NCBI GenBank assembly: GCA_022353185.1
Contig: JAKRWB010000405.1
Location: 1-9,964, forward strand
Origin: ANME-2 cluster archaeon
Lineage (GTDB): Archaea > Halobacteriota > Methanosarcinia > Methanosarcinales > Methanocomedenaceae
Reading direction: 5' to 3'
DNA length: 9,964 nucleotides
Position numbers and translations under genes: made by a program. The notes under the pieces are model-generated. The model did not search any database. It was not told the origin of the DNA and saw nothing but the letters and a program-made list of their open reading frames with translations. This document shows, one piece after another, positions 1 to 7,939 of the stretch; the stretch's first letter is position 1, and each line of letters begins with the position of its first letter.

Positions 1-3000
1 ACAAACTGGTCCGGTCTTATTACTTCAGGCATTACATTGATCCTTATAATATAGGGCACACCAGGTTCAAAAACATTGATAACATGCAGTCCCGGATAAT
101 CTGCGGCATGACACCGTTGACAGTCTTCAACCTGGCCGTGGGTTTCGTCATTCAGGTCAACTGCACCGTATGTGGGTTCTTCCATGTCCGCATGACAATC
201 CCGGCACTGCCTGGGAAACAGGTAATTTGCCGGATGCCGGCCCGGTTCGACCCCATCACCATGGCAGGCCCAACATGCTTTGTTGATATCATCGGAAAGT
301 TCAACACTGCTTGCTGCATTGGCATTCAGTCCGCTGTGGCCGCCCAGCTGGGTTTCAATTGCATTTACCGAGGATATGCCAAAGCCATTACTGGTATCAT
401 GGCAATAGACACAGTCAGAACCTCCATCAATACCTTCATTGAGCGGAGGCACATGGAATGTATCAGGGGCTCCACCTATGGAGAAAATATCGTTGATATG
501 CAACTGGCTGGTGTTAAATCCTCCCAATTTCCCATCTTTGTCGTATGCCATAAGTCTGTCTGAGATGACCCTGACATCTGTCAGGATCACAACATCATAA
601 TCAAATCCGTGGAAAACACTATCAATTCTGGCCGTGAAGATTACAACATCATCGATCTTATGTCCATCATAGAATAGATCCTTCTCATATTCCAGGTACT
701 CCCCTTCCCTATAGATATCCTCCTCAATCAAAGTGCCTCTTCGACTTAGAGTTATTCTTGCCAGTTTACCATTGATGTCTACTTCTTCTGCTGTTAGTAT
801 GAAGTCTCCTCCATCTACTTGCAGTCTCTGGTAATAGCCTTCTGTAAGCACAAGGTTTCTGGGAACTAAGGTCTCTTCATCCCGAACGTCATCATCTGAA
901 AAGTCCAGTAATCTCTCTACATAATATATACGGTCTTCATCCTCATCAAGTACAAGATATCTCTTTTTGTCGATCACATAGTCATCCATATGACAGGCCC
1001 AGCATGCAGGGTCTTTATTCTCTGGATGTATGCGCTTCCAGGGACTTGCTTTAGCCTTTACCAGCCATGTTTCCATATTGCCTCTGAATATTGTAGTAAA
1101 GTTTATCTCAAGCACAATTGCCGTAATATCTCTACCGTCCGGATCTATGAAATCGCCTTCATAGTAATAGTACTGACTTTCATCGACTACTAATTCATCA
1201 AGTAATGTATCACCCTGGTATAATCGCAGGAAAGCACTATCACCATCAACAGCAATATCCTCAAATGTCAGGAAGTATCGATTACCCAGATGCCACTTAT
1301 CACCAACGAACAGGGTACTTTCCCATTCCTTATCTGAAGGTCTGGATATATTGCTTGTGGGATCTGGTGCATTACCCCATTCCTCTGCATTGTCTTCATC
1401 AAGGTGGCAGTAGATACAGCTTGATGTGTTAATCAGGTCGTCCGTAGAACCGTAATGGGATACCAGTGACGTATCAGAGGGAATGAGGCTATCCTGATAG
1501 TTCACAATACTGTTAAGGTGGCATGCCGGACAATCTACAGCTGTGGTGAGGTTTTCATCGATTTCATCAACATACTTGAAATGTTCATAGACCATGGGTT
1601 CGTTTAAGGTGGATTGGTTCACATTATGGCAATCCTTTTCACTGCAGTTCCTGGGGTTTCTGAAATTGACAGGATGGCCTAATGGTTGATCAGCTTCCGA
1701 GGCGTCACCATCGCCGTGGCATGCCCAACAGCGCACATTATTTGCATCCAGTGTGTCGGCCGCACCCCTGTTCAGGTCATAATGAATGGCGCCTGATTGG
1801 TTCATGGCCTGTACATCAATCTGGAACTCTTCACCTACTATTCCTCCGATGTCATGACAGTAGACACAATCATTCCCTGCTCCTGAAGCCATACTTATGT
1901 TATGGAAGGTAAAACCTGGAAGCAGGACACTGCCATTTAACGCCTTGTATGAGACATGGCATGGATAACAGCCACTATTGTTAGTAATGTTCAGATCAGT
2001 GTGGTTGAATTTGGTGGAAGTCATGGGATCAGGTGGGTAACCCCATGAAATGTTATTTGAATTATCCACATGGCACCATATGCAATCGGTCGTGTTATTG
2101 GTCGGTGTCATCAGGTACGTGGTGCTGACATAATGTGATACGTAGTTCTTTGCTTCGTGATATTTAACATTCGTTGTGGGTATTGGTATCGATAATGAAT
2201 TGTTGTGACAGAATGTACAGTTGGTAGATATGTTTGTCTGGACATCCTCACCCAGTGGCTGATGTTCAGGTATTTGGATGGGGGGGTTCTTTCTCAGGTA
2301 ATCGCCATTAAGTGGAGTGTCAGTGAAATGGCAGTCCTCGCATTCAGGCAATTCTGATGCAGGTCTTGTGTGACCTGGATCGACCAGCTGCTGCCCATAA
2401 TCATTGTGGCATCCCCAGCAGACCATGGAAATTGCTGAATAGTTATTAGCATCGAAATCTCCGGTAATATTATTGTGTGAGCTATTGAAGAAACCGGTCC
2501 GGTTCAATATTGGGCCGCTCCAATTGGTATTGCTGCCGCCTTCTAAATGGCAATCAGTGCAGTTAGGCCCGCCGCCGGGACCGATATCGTGAGGATCGCC
2601 GTGGCAGGATATACAATTCAGGTAAGGTGCATCTGGATAATCATATCCTTCTACAATATTCGTATGTCCTGACGGTGGTGAGTTATGGCACTCCTGGCAG
2701 TTTAATATCGATATTTCATGGAACGAGTTATGGCATGAACGGCACGGAACATCGCCTTTTAAATCGTCATCAAAATCCGTATGGGCAAAAGATAGGCCGT
2801 TGTTATCCCATGCCGGGATGGTTCTATTGGCACTGGCATTTCCAGTGCCTGAAGGATTATGGCATTCAGAACAATTCCAGGGGATGTGGATTATTGGTTT
2901 TTTCTCAATTGGGTAATTAGAAGTAATAGTATAATTTGCCATTTCCTCTGACCAGGAATATATTCTGGCGATCCATATTCCTGCACGCGGGAAGGTATCA

Positions 3001-4907
3001 GGTATACTGCCTGCCCAAACATCGCCAAACGGGTATGCCAACATTTTTTCAGTGTTGAAACTGATGCTACCATTAATAGCTGGTACAAAATAAGTGCCTT
3101 TCCATTTATCGTTTTCATTTAAGTCCTGCAAACCATTGGCACTGTCATTCATAGGACCTATCAGGACAAGGGTCATACCTTCAAGCGAATTATTGAAAGA
3201 CACACTGATATTAATGTGGTCTGTTCCATCTGTGTTGATGATATAAGATTTAGTAAGTGCCTCAAACGATACAAATTCAGGAATATAATCCCCAATAGTA
3301 TCACTTACCTGCTGGTTTCCTGTAAAAGCAGGGTATGCCAAATCTCCATGGCAATATTCACAGGATAATTTATTGTGTACTCCCGTATATGATAAGTTTG
3401 AACCGGTTAATGTATATGGATCTGTAATATTATAATTTACTCCGCCTGTGTTGTCATGAATAAATGTTGTATGACAGTCCTTGCAGTTTGTATCAGTTAC
3501 ATGTGAAGGTATGTTAAAAGATGTTTGTGATGGTGGTCTTACTACAGATGATTTTCTATATATTTCCACAATCGAACCAGGTTCTGAGCCGTCAGTCGTG
3601 TTGTATATAGTAACCCACCCCGAAACACCTTTTATAAAACCACCTTCATGACCATATAGGGTTTCATGGACATGAGCCGGCGTAGCTGTAAGGAACTGGG
3701 ATGAATACGGGCTGTGGCACATCGTCATACAATTTCCCCCCATTACCGAGGTTATCTGATCAGGATGAATTGACCTGGTAGGGTTCCTTGTGGAAGGATC
3801 TGACTGCGGGCTCCAGGCATCATGGCAGCCTCTTGCCTGGCATCCCCACAAGGTGGTAGTAAAACTGGTATTGGACGAAATAACTGATGAATCGGGCATT
3901 GTCCCGGTAAAGTTGATATTATATTCACCAGAATATGTGTCATTTTCATTCTTGTAGAAAAATACACCATAATACAATCCGGGGTTGAGGTAATCCTCTT
4001 CAAGGGTCACTATCCGGTTACGGGTGGAAAATGAGTCCGGACTGTAATCATAATGCGGGTATGTCACTTCCACAGATAATTCAGGAGGCGCAGTTTCCGC
4101 ATCATCATACAGTATGGTCTGGGGTGAAATACCCAGAATACCCATGAAAAAATTCTTTACTAAAGTCAATATCGTGCTTAGTGAAAGAGATGTTGCCGAC
4201 GGTGATGATTTTTCCACCTGTATCTCATCAATATACCAACCTTGTGAAACCGTATCCTCATCAGATATAAAGTTAAAAGCGATCATGACCTTATTGCCTG
4301 CATAGGGTGTCAGGCTAATTGTTTCGTATGTCCAGCTGGATGGATCGGTACCTGTATATGTTTCCAGTGTAGTCCAGGTTTTACCCCTATCAGTTGATAT
4401 TTTCACATACCCAAAATCGTTGTTTTCCTCGATTCCATATATGGTCCAGAAGGTCAGTTCTGCCTCAGTATAACCGGTTAGGTCCAGGTCATCGTATGGC
4501 AGATTATATGTGGAGTAGTTGTCCAGAATATGCCACATATCCATGTTATTGTCGTAATTTCCGGTACCATCATAATCTGCCTTGTAGGTGTATGTGCCAA
4601 AGTTTGCATTTTCTGTAGTCCTGTAGAATGCAGGGGGTGATAAGCCGCTTATTGGACCGGCAGTGCCATTCTCAAGGATGTTCACAAGTATAATATTCTG
4701 CTGTTCCATCCTCTGCCTGTCATCGCGGGAATCCCACCACAACCAGCCAGTGTTATTGCCACTGCTCAGGTATCCAACCTGGTATGGGGTTTGACCGTAG
4801 GTCAAAACGGCAGTATAGTTACCACTGTGGGTCACAGCCGGCATAGCCCCGGCTGCTGATGAAAATGAGAGGATGATAAGTAATGTGATTATTATTCCAT
4901 TTTTCAT
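1..4907 (-). CDS. Giant secreted multiheme cytochrome c with S-layer-type domains (C-terminus beyond window)
   Basis: Likely an extracellular electron conduit at or through the S-layer. The frame is open from 4907 to the window edge (1,635 complete codons, no stop). ATG 4907 is fixed as the start because a TAA stop immediately precedes it in frame. Residues 1-21 form a signal peptide (Lys, hydrophobic core, AGA before MPA). Residues about 95-235 resemble a MAM-like jelly roll of the kind found in immune inhibitor A (M6) proteins; I see no HEXXH zinc site. Residues about 245-335 and 530-675 are heme-free, probably beta-rich. I count 24 heme motifs from C356 to H1600: 21 CXXCH, one CX3CH (H398) and two CX4CH (H362, H1094). 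Residues about 1196-1295 and 1345-1455 match the two halves of the S-layer family duplication domain; the second has the typical EGY...VDINGK...VFHG...ISD pattern. ANME-2-type archaea are known to encode such S-layer/multiheme fusions. A membrane or wall anchor, and more hemes, may lie beyond the window. Confidence 0.95.
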   Translation of the reverse strand, partial: MKNGIIITLLIILSFSSAAGAMPAVTHSGNYTAVLTYGQTPYQVGYLSSGNNTGWLWWDSRDDRQRMEQQNIILVNILENGTAGPISGLSPPAFYRTTENANFGTYTYKADYDGTGNYDNNMDMWHILDNYSTYNLPYDDLDLTGYTEAELTFWTIYGIEENNDFGYVKISTDRGKTWTTLETYTGTDPSSWTYETISLTPYAGNKVMIAFNFISDEDTVSQGWYIDEIQVEKSSPSATSLSLSTILTLVKNFFMGILGISPQTILYDDAETAPPELSVEVTYPHYDYSPDSFSTRNRIVTLEEDYLNPGLYYGVFFYKNENDTYSGEYNINFTGTMPDSSVISSNTSFTTTLWGCQARGCHDAWSPQSDPSTRNPTRSIHPDQITSVMGGNCMTMCHSPYSSQFLTATPAHVHETLYGHEGGFIKGVSGWVTIYNTTDGSEPGSIVEIYRKSSVVRPPSQTSFNIPSHVTDTNCKDCHTTFIHDNTGGVNYNITDPYTLTGSNLSYTGVHNKLSCEYCHGDLAYPAFTGNQQVSDTIGDYIPEFVSFEALTKSYIINTDGTDHINISVSFNNSLEGMTLVLIGPMNDSANGLQDLNENDKWKGTYFVPAINGSISFNTEKMLAYPFGDVWAGSIPDTFPRAGIWIARIYSWSEEMANYTITSNYPIEKKPIIHIPWNCSECHNPSGTGNASANRTIPAWDNNGLSFAHTDFDDDLKGDVPCRSCHNSFHEISILNCQECHNSPPSGHTNIVEGYDYPDAPYLNCISCHGDPHDIGPGGGPNCTDCHLEGGSNTNWSGPILNRTGFFNSSHNNITGDFDANNYSAISMVCWGCHNDYGQQLVDPGHTRPASELPECEDCHFTDTPLNGDYLRKNPPIQIPEHQPLGEDVQTNISTNCTFCHNNSLSIPIPTTNVKYHEAKNYVSHYVSTTYLMTPTNNTTDCIWCHVDNSNNISWGYPPDPMTSTKFNHTDLNITNNSGCYPCHVSYKALNGSVLLPGFTFHNISMASGAGNDCVYCHDIGGIVGEEFQIDVQAMNQSGAIHYDLNRGAADTLDANNVRCWACHGDGDASEADQPLGHPVNFRNPRNCSEKDCHNVNQSTLNEPMVYEHFKYVDEIDENLTTAVDCPACHLNSIVNYQDSLIPSDTSLVSHYGSTDDLINTSSCIYCHLDEDNAEEWGNAPDPTSNISRPSDKEWESTLFVGDKWHLGNRYFLTFEDIAVDGDSAFLRLYQGDTLLDELVVDESQYYYYEGDFIDPDGRDITAIVLEINFTTIFRGNMETWLVKAKASPWKRIHPENKDPACWACHMDDYVIDKKRYLVLDEDEDRIYYVERLLDFSDDDVRDEETLVPRNLVLTEGYYQRLQVDGGDFILTAEEVDINGKLARITLSRRGTLIEEDIYREGEYLEYEKDLFYDGHKIDDVVIFTARIDSVFHGFDYDVVILTDVRVISDRLMAYDKDGKLGGFNTSQLHINDIFSIGGAPDTFHVPPLNEGIDGGSDCVYCHDTSNGFGISSVNAIETQLGGHSGLNANAASSVELSDDINKACWACHGDGVEPGRHPANYLFPRQCRDCHADMEEPTYGAVDLNDETHGQVEDCQRCHAADYPGLHVINVFEPGVPYIIRINVMPEVIRPDQF
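192..1463 (-). repeat. Internal heme module, copy B, interrupted by two S-layer-type half domains
   Basis: Residues 1149-1572 repeat copy A: VSHYGST, CIYCHLD (H1168), WGNAPDP, CWACHMDD (H1306), DCVYCHD (H1503), CWACHGDG (H1549), HPANYLFPR and a final CRDCH (H1572). Between H1168 and H1306, and between H1306 and H1503, lie the two S-layer duplication half domains. Copy B therefore spans 424 residues against 172 in copy A. The S-layer parts look inserted into a duplicated heme unit. This is a protein-level repeat; I did not see strong nucleotide identity. Confidence 0.65.
1626..2141 (-). repeat. Internal heme module, copy A, within the giant cytochrome
   Basis: Residues 923-1094 carry an ordered series: VSHYxST, CIWCHVD, a WGYPPDP segment, a CYPCH heme, DCVYCHD (H1018), CWACHGDG (H1064), an HPxNFRNPR stretch, then a CX4CH heme (H1094). 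The same order recurs at residues 1149-1572. The CVYCH and CWACH histidines are 46 residues apart in both copies, which argues for an ancestral duplication and against chance similarity of heme sites. Confidence 0.7.
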
Positions 4908-5096
4908 TTATCTGTTCACTGGCTTTTTTACTAATATGTTCTGCTGCCACGTCATTTATTTTTGTATTATACCATATCTCTCAGTGCACTATGAAAAATA
5001 AGATTTTCTATAATGCATTTGTGTGAGCGTGGTACTTATAGATATTTCATCAAAGCGTATTTGTTTACTTTTTGATTCTTTTGAATTGCCTCTAAT
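4908..5096 (-). promoter_or_regulatory. Intergenic region upstream of the giant cytochrome, probable promoter
   Basis: This 189-bp AT-rich gap is the longest between genes in the locus and precedes the giant cytochrome, so an independent promoter is likely. TATA-like candidates on the minus strand are GGTATAATAC near 4964-4973 and a TATAGAAAA element near 4994-5002. No good Shine-Dalgarno site precedes ATG 4907 (the local sequence is GAACAGATAA). No clear hairpin terminator follows the membrane-protein stop at 5097, so read-through from upstream is also possible. Confidence 0.35.
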
Positions 5097-6227
5097 TTAT
5101 TCATTACTGGTCTTTGTTTTTCTCCATAGGATAAACAATAACATCGAAGCCAGTCCGGTCAATATCTGTGAACCTAATGCGGCCATGAAACCAGGAAGGA
5201 GGGATTGCTTCCATGAAATGGGGATGAAATTGTTATCCACCAGAAACGCATACACGGCGATGTAAATAAATATCACTGAAAGGATGATTGAAGCCTTGTG
5301 GATTCGTGATCGGTGCTTGAAGAAAAGGTCTATCATTATACCTTTCTTACCAGCAAGCCACTTAATCCAATCTGCACTTTTACGGTCTGATCTCTGAAAC
5401 TCGGAAAGTATTATATTAATGTCAAATGGCAGCATTCCCTCAACGACATACCGGCTCCATGAATAGTAGGCTATGGAATACGCTGCCAGTACCAGCATCA
5501 TAACACCTATTAATAGGTCATGGCCAAGAATAATGGCTGACAGGATGGCGGTCACGGGGATGGTTAGGACTGGGAAGAACACCCATGTATAAGCTGAGTT
5601 CCTGTGCCAGAGATTGAAATCGTAAGTAATCTCAAGCCACCAGATTATGAACATCACTGTCAGCAGCGTTGGTGTGAACTCTCTTGTGAAGGTCAGCAGA
5701 TAGATAAACACGGCAAGCGTGATATTAATCAACAGTACCAATCTAAGGAATCTGGATATTTGGGCACTGATATCAATACCAAAAGCATTTGAATTCCCTA
5801 ATTTAAGTTCAACCGAACGTTTGCGCAGTTTGTCAATATTCAGGTTCATGTTGTCAAGCCGTTCATTTATCACCTTTGTCTCAGACTGGGCATTGGCTAT
5901 CTCCCTGAGTATGGGCTCGAACCTTGCATATATCCCCTCCTCAAAACCCATATCAAGGAATTGCTCGAATACTATGCTTTTCTTTATCATCCTGATGCTG
6001 ACTATCAGTGCGAAGATGCCGATTATAAGGAATATGATGTCAGGTAGGATAACAGGGATATCTACCTTGATATCACCTCTTAGATATTCGATGATGGGTG
6101 TTCCGGATGAATTGATCAAGAATAATGAAGCCAGCAACAGGCATACCGAACCAATCTTATCTAATGTTGAAAAAGTACCCTTCGTATGAAGTCCCAGTTT
6201 TTCGTCCTCTTTTTCCAAAAGCATCAC
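5097..6227 (-). CDS. Predicted eight-helix membrane protein of unknown family with a cytoplasmic or external helical segment
   Basis: I do not recognise the family. The 376-residue product has about eight hydrophobic segments: roughly 24-40, 58-80, 160-180, 186-200, 212-234, 237-255, 311-329 and 347-367. A polar, heptad-like helical stretch at about 104-140 suggests a short coiled coil and possible oligomerisation. A second polar loop at about 270-310 is rich in Lys/Arg, which would place it in the cytoplasm by the positive-inside rule. There are no heme motifs, nucleotide-binding loops or transporter signatures that I can see. The start is GTG 6227; ATG at 6224 is the next codon and equally possible. 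Upstream is a TATA-like AT-rich stretch (about 6250-6270) and no convincing Shine-Dalgarno site. It lies 34 bp downstream of the signal peptidase gene on the same strand, so co-transcription is likely. A role in exporting or assembling the surface cytochromes is only a guess from position. Confidence 0.85.
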   Translation of the reverse strand: MMLLEKEDEKLGLHTKGTFSTLDKIGSVCLLLASLFLINSSGTPIIEYLRGDIKVDIPVILPDIIFLIIGIFALIVSIRMIKKSIVFEQFLDMGFEEGIYARFEPILREIANAQSETKVINERLDNMNLNIDKLRKRSVELKLGNSNAFGIDISAQISRFLRLVLLINITLAVFIYLLTFTREFTPTLLTVMFIIWWLEITYDFNLWHRNSAYTWVFFPVLTIPVTAILSAIILGHDLLIGVMMLVLAAYSIAYYSWSRYVVEGMLPFDINIILSEFQRSDRKSADWIKWLAGKKGIMIDLFFKHRSRIHKASIILSVIFIYIAVYAFLVDNNFIPISWKQSLLPGFMAALGSQILTGLASMLLFILWRKTKTSNE

Positions 6228-6261
6228 CGCATGTATGAAAAGGTATCTATTACTATTAAAT

Positions 6262-7044
6262 TTATTTACTGATATCCCTGGCCGCCAGTATCAAGTACCC
6301 CAGTATACATAGGATAAAAATTAAAAGTCCAAACTTCTTGAAAGCCACCAGGAACTGGGATATTTCATAAAATTGCTCTCCACCTAAAGATGTGTACTTG
6401 GACGCTTGATTTGGATCAAACAGGAAATATGAACCTATGTCTTTGACAACTATGGGTTTATCCCTGTAAAGTATGGCTTTGGCATGTATCTGGTCTGCAC
6501 CGATGACCCAATCATCGACGACCTGTATGGCATCACCCTTAGTTTTTATCCTGCCCGAATCAATCGATACGACACGATGGGTGACCGGCATCATGGCCTC
6601 CTTTGTACCAAACATAATTATATCGCTTACTTCGGGTTCTGTGGATATGCTCTGCATAAACACCAGGTCATTCTTATTGAATGTTGGTACCATACTGCCT
6701 GATGTCACAATGGCAAAGAAAAACACCTGTGAATAGATGAGATATCCTATTATCAGGACAATGAGTATCGGTAAGTATACACTTAATACCCTGGGACGTT
6801 TTGAGAGTTCGGTGTAGCGTGATACATTTGAATTTATGCGCCTTTTCTTATTTCCGGATTGAATGAATTCCTTAGCATATACCAGAAGGTTGAATCCGAA
6901 TTTGCTGTTCTTGACATTTACACGATATATTAGATAAAATAGAACCGCCAGAAATAATGTGATTACAAGAATTCCTGGCATTACATAGTATAGGAACAAC
7001 GTGAAATACACGATAATTCCCAGAAGATTCTCAAAAAATGCCAT
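6262..7044 (-). CDS. Signal peptidase I, archaeal/ER type (S26B), with an extra N-terminal membrane hairpin
   Basis: Membrane serine peptidase that removes signal peptides from exported proteins on the outer face of the membrane. The signature is clear: SGSM at 115-118 with nucleophile Ser117, THRVV with His156 in the position occupied by Lys in bacterial enzymes, and a TKGDA...VDDW block (Asp171, Asp177/178) typical of archaeal and eukaryotic members. Predicted membrane segments are about 7-40 (one long or two short helices), 88-111 just before Ser117, and 237-255 near the C-terminus. At 260 residues it is longer than the usual archaeal enzyme of roughly 150-200 residues. The excess is the N-terminal helix and the basic linker at about 42-86. 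It sits between secreted cytochromes and may be a locus-dedicated copy (inference). ATG 7044 is preceded by a T-rich run with no Shine-Dalgarno site, so a leaderless or inefficiently initiated message is possible. Confidence 0.9.
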   Translation of the reverse strand: MAFFENLLGIIVYFTLFLYYVMPGILVITLFLAVLFYLIYRVNVKNSKFGFNLLVYAKEFIQSGNKKRRINSNVSRYTELSKRPRVLSVYLPILIVLIIGYLIYSQVFFFAIVTSGSMVPTFNKNDLVFMQSISTEPEVSDIIMFGTKEAMMPVTHRVVSIDSGRIKTKGDAIQVVDDWVIGADQIHAKAILYRDKPIVVKDIGSYFLFDPNQASKYTSLGGEQFYEISQFLVAFKKFGLLIFILCILGYLILAARDISK

Positions 7045-7050
7045 GAAAAA

Positions 7051-7083
7051 AAGAAGAGTTGGTTGACCACAAAAGGGTCAACC
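7051..7083 (-). terminator. Hairpin plus T-tract after the 235-aa tetraheme cytochrome gene
   Basis: GGTTGACC (7061-7068) and GGTCAACC (7076-7083) form a perfect 8-bp stem with a 7-base loop. Read on the minus strand, the stem is followed by AACTCTTC and a run of seven T. It lies 28 bp past the cytochrome stop at 7111 and ends only a few bases before the signal peptidase ATG at 7044. It may end transcription of the cytochrome gene, partly uncouple it from the downstream pair, or fold in the leader of the peptidase message. Confidence 0.55.
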
Positions 7084-7110
7084 GGATTTTATGTATTTAC
7101 TTATGGTGTA

Positions 7111-7818
7111 CTAATATGTTGAGTTATAGCTGCTTGTGGTATTATATTCGCTAGAATTTACCTGGAAGACATCCATATCCCACGTTCCAGATGTATGGTT
7201 CGCAGTAATATTCATACCAGTTGCACGAATGAAAGTGACATTTATACTGGTATGTGTATGGCATGCAATACAAGCCGCACTTGGATTGTTAATTTCAGAG
7301 GAGCCATTTGCAGTGAACGGATCACTACCATCAATTGTTGATTCATAAAACGCCGTGTGAGCTTCATTGTCATTCAGCAACTGCTGTGATGCATTCCAGT
7401 GACAATCCACACAATCGACAGTGATTGCGGCATGTGCACCTGAGTTATTCCTCCATGCAGACGTATAATTGTCTGCGTCCAGAGTGCCAGAAACATTATA
7501 CAGGTATATGGAACCATTAATACTGGTGGTATTAATACCCCAATTAATTAAGGCTGTGGTGTTCACCGTATGACACATCACACACCCAGTTCCACTTCCA
7601 TCCTCGTTTACAAATGAGCTATGAGCACCTGTATTGGACGCGAATTCCTGATATTCTGCCAAGTGGCATCTCTCGCATAATGTATCTCTCTGGGCATCAG
7701 TTCTTACACTGTACCAACTGTGCTGTCCTACGAACATGGACATTGTCGATGGAAGCACAAAAATTCCAATTGCAATTATAGCAAATCCTAATAAAAATAT
7801 TCCTTTTTTTAAGCCCAT
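7111..7818 (-). CDS. Small membrane-anchored or secreted tetraheme cytochrome c
   Basis: Extracytoplasmic electron carrier with four CXXCH motifs: C48-H52 (CERCH), C79-H83 (CVMCH), C136-H140 (CVDCH) and C183-H187 (CIACH). Residues 6-29 form one hydrophobic helix, either an uncleaved anchor or a signal peptide. FVGQH follows at 29-33, and the first heme is followed by LAEY, as in the 297-aa neighbour. Extra His residues (33, 66, 129, 154, 189, 207) could be distal ligands. About 14 N-X-S/T sequons are present in 235 residues, many in the Thr/Ser/Asn-rich C-terminus, which points to a heavily glycosylated surface protein. The start is well supported: AGGCGG lies 8 bases before ATG 7818, with TATA-like boxes upstream. 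The size and heme count resemble archaeal extracellular cytochrome filament subunits, but that assignment is speculative. Confidence 0.92.
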   Translation of the reverse strand: MGLKKGIFLLGFAIIAIGIFVLPSTMSMFVGQHSWYSVRTDAQRDTLCERCHLAEYQEFASNTGAHSSFVNEDGSGTGCVMCHTVNTTALINWGINTTSINGSIYLYNVSGTLDADNYTSAWRNNSGAHAAITVDCVDCHWNASQQLLNDNEAHTAFYESTIDGSDPFTANGSSEINNPSAACIACHTHTSINVTFIRATGMNITANHTSGTWDMDVFQVNSSEYNTTSSYNSTY

Positions 7819-7833
7819 ATTACATTCCGCCTA

Positions 7834-7848
7834 CATTAACAGTTAATG
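7834..7848. promoter_or_regulatory. Perfect inverted repeat in the leader of the 235-aa cytochrome gene
   Basis: CATTAAC-A-GTTAATG has 7-bp arms around one base. It lies 16 bp before ATG 7818, just upstream of the Shine-Dalgarno site AGGCGG (7827-7832) and at or just downstream of the expected transcription start. This position would suit a repressor operator. It is short and AT-rich, so chance is possible. Confidence 0.3.
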
Positions 7849-7867
7849 ATAATTTCACTTCTATCTA

Positions 7868-7891
7868 TTTATACTTTGTTGTGTATATAAA
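7868..7891 (-). promoter_or_regulatory. Probable archaeal promoter for the 235-aa tetraheme cytochrome gene
   Basis: Minus-strand TTTATATA (7884-7891) matches the archaeal TATA consensus, and a second box TATAAATA lies at 7868-7875. With the usual spacing of about 25 bp, starts near 7860 or 7845 would leave a short leader containing AGGCGG. The gap of about 120 bp to the lipoprotein gene, with terminator-like signals, supports separate transcription. Confidence 0.5.
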
Positions 7892-7897
7892 TGAAAA

Positions 7898-7937
7898 GCA
7901 TAACGATTAATTATGCATCACATATTAAATATAAAAA
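7898..7937 (-). terminator. T-rich run and small hairpin after the lipoprotein gene
   Basis: Directly after the stop at 7940 the minus strand reads ATTTTTTATATTT (about 7926-7938). T-rich tracts alone can stop archaeal RNA polymerase. A weak stem follows: GCATAA (7898-7903) pairs with TTATGC (7911-7916), then CTTTTC. Together they plausibly end the 147-aa/297-aa/lipoprotein transcript. Confidence 0.4.
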
Positions 7938-7939
7938 AT

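Noticed and set aside
84..563. 159-codon plus-strand open frame
   Set aside because: It is antisense to the giant cytochrome, whose frame carries regularly spaced heme motifs here. The plus-strand translation has no coherent domain.
990..4618. Several 60-100 codon open frames on both strands inside the giant cytochrome region
   Set aside because: All lie in other frames of a single uninterrupted coding sequence. None has a ribosome site or recognisable motif.
1..4907. Possible frameshift or fusion error in the giant cytochrome
   Set aside because: I translated the whole stretch codon by codon and found no internal stop. Heme motifs stay in one frame from 3842 to 108.
5719..6189. 156-codon plus-strand open frame
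   Set aside because: It mirrors the eight-helix membrane protein. Its Ile/Ser/Asn-rich translation is what the complement of hydrophobic codons gives, and no start signals are present.
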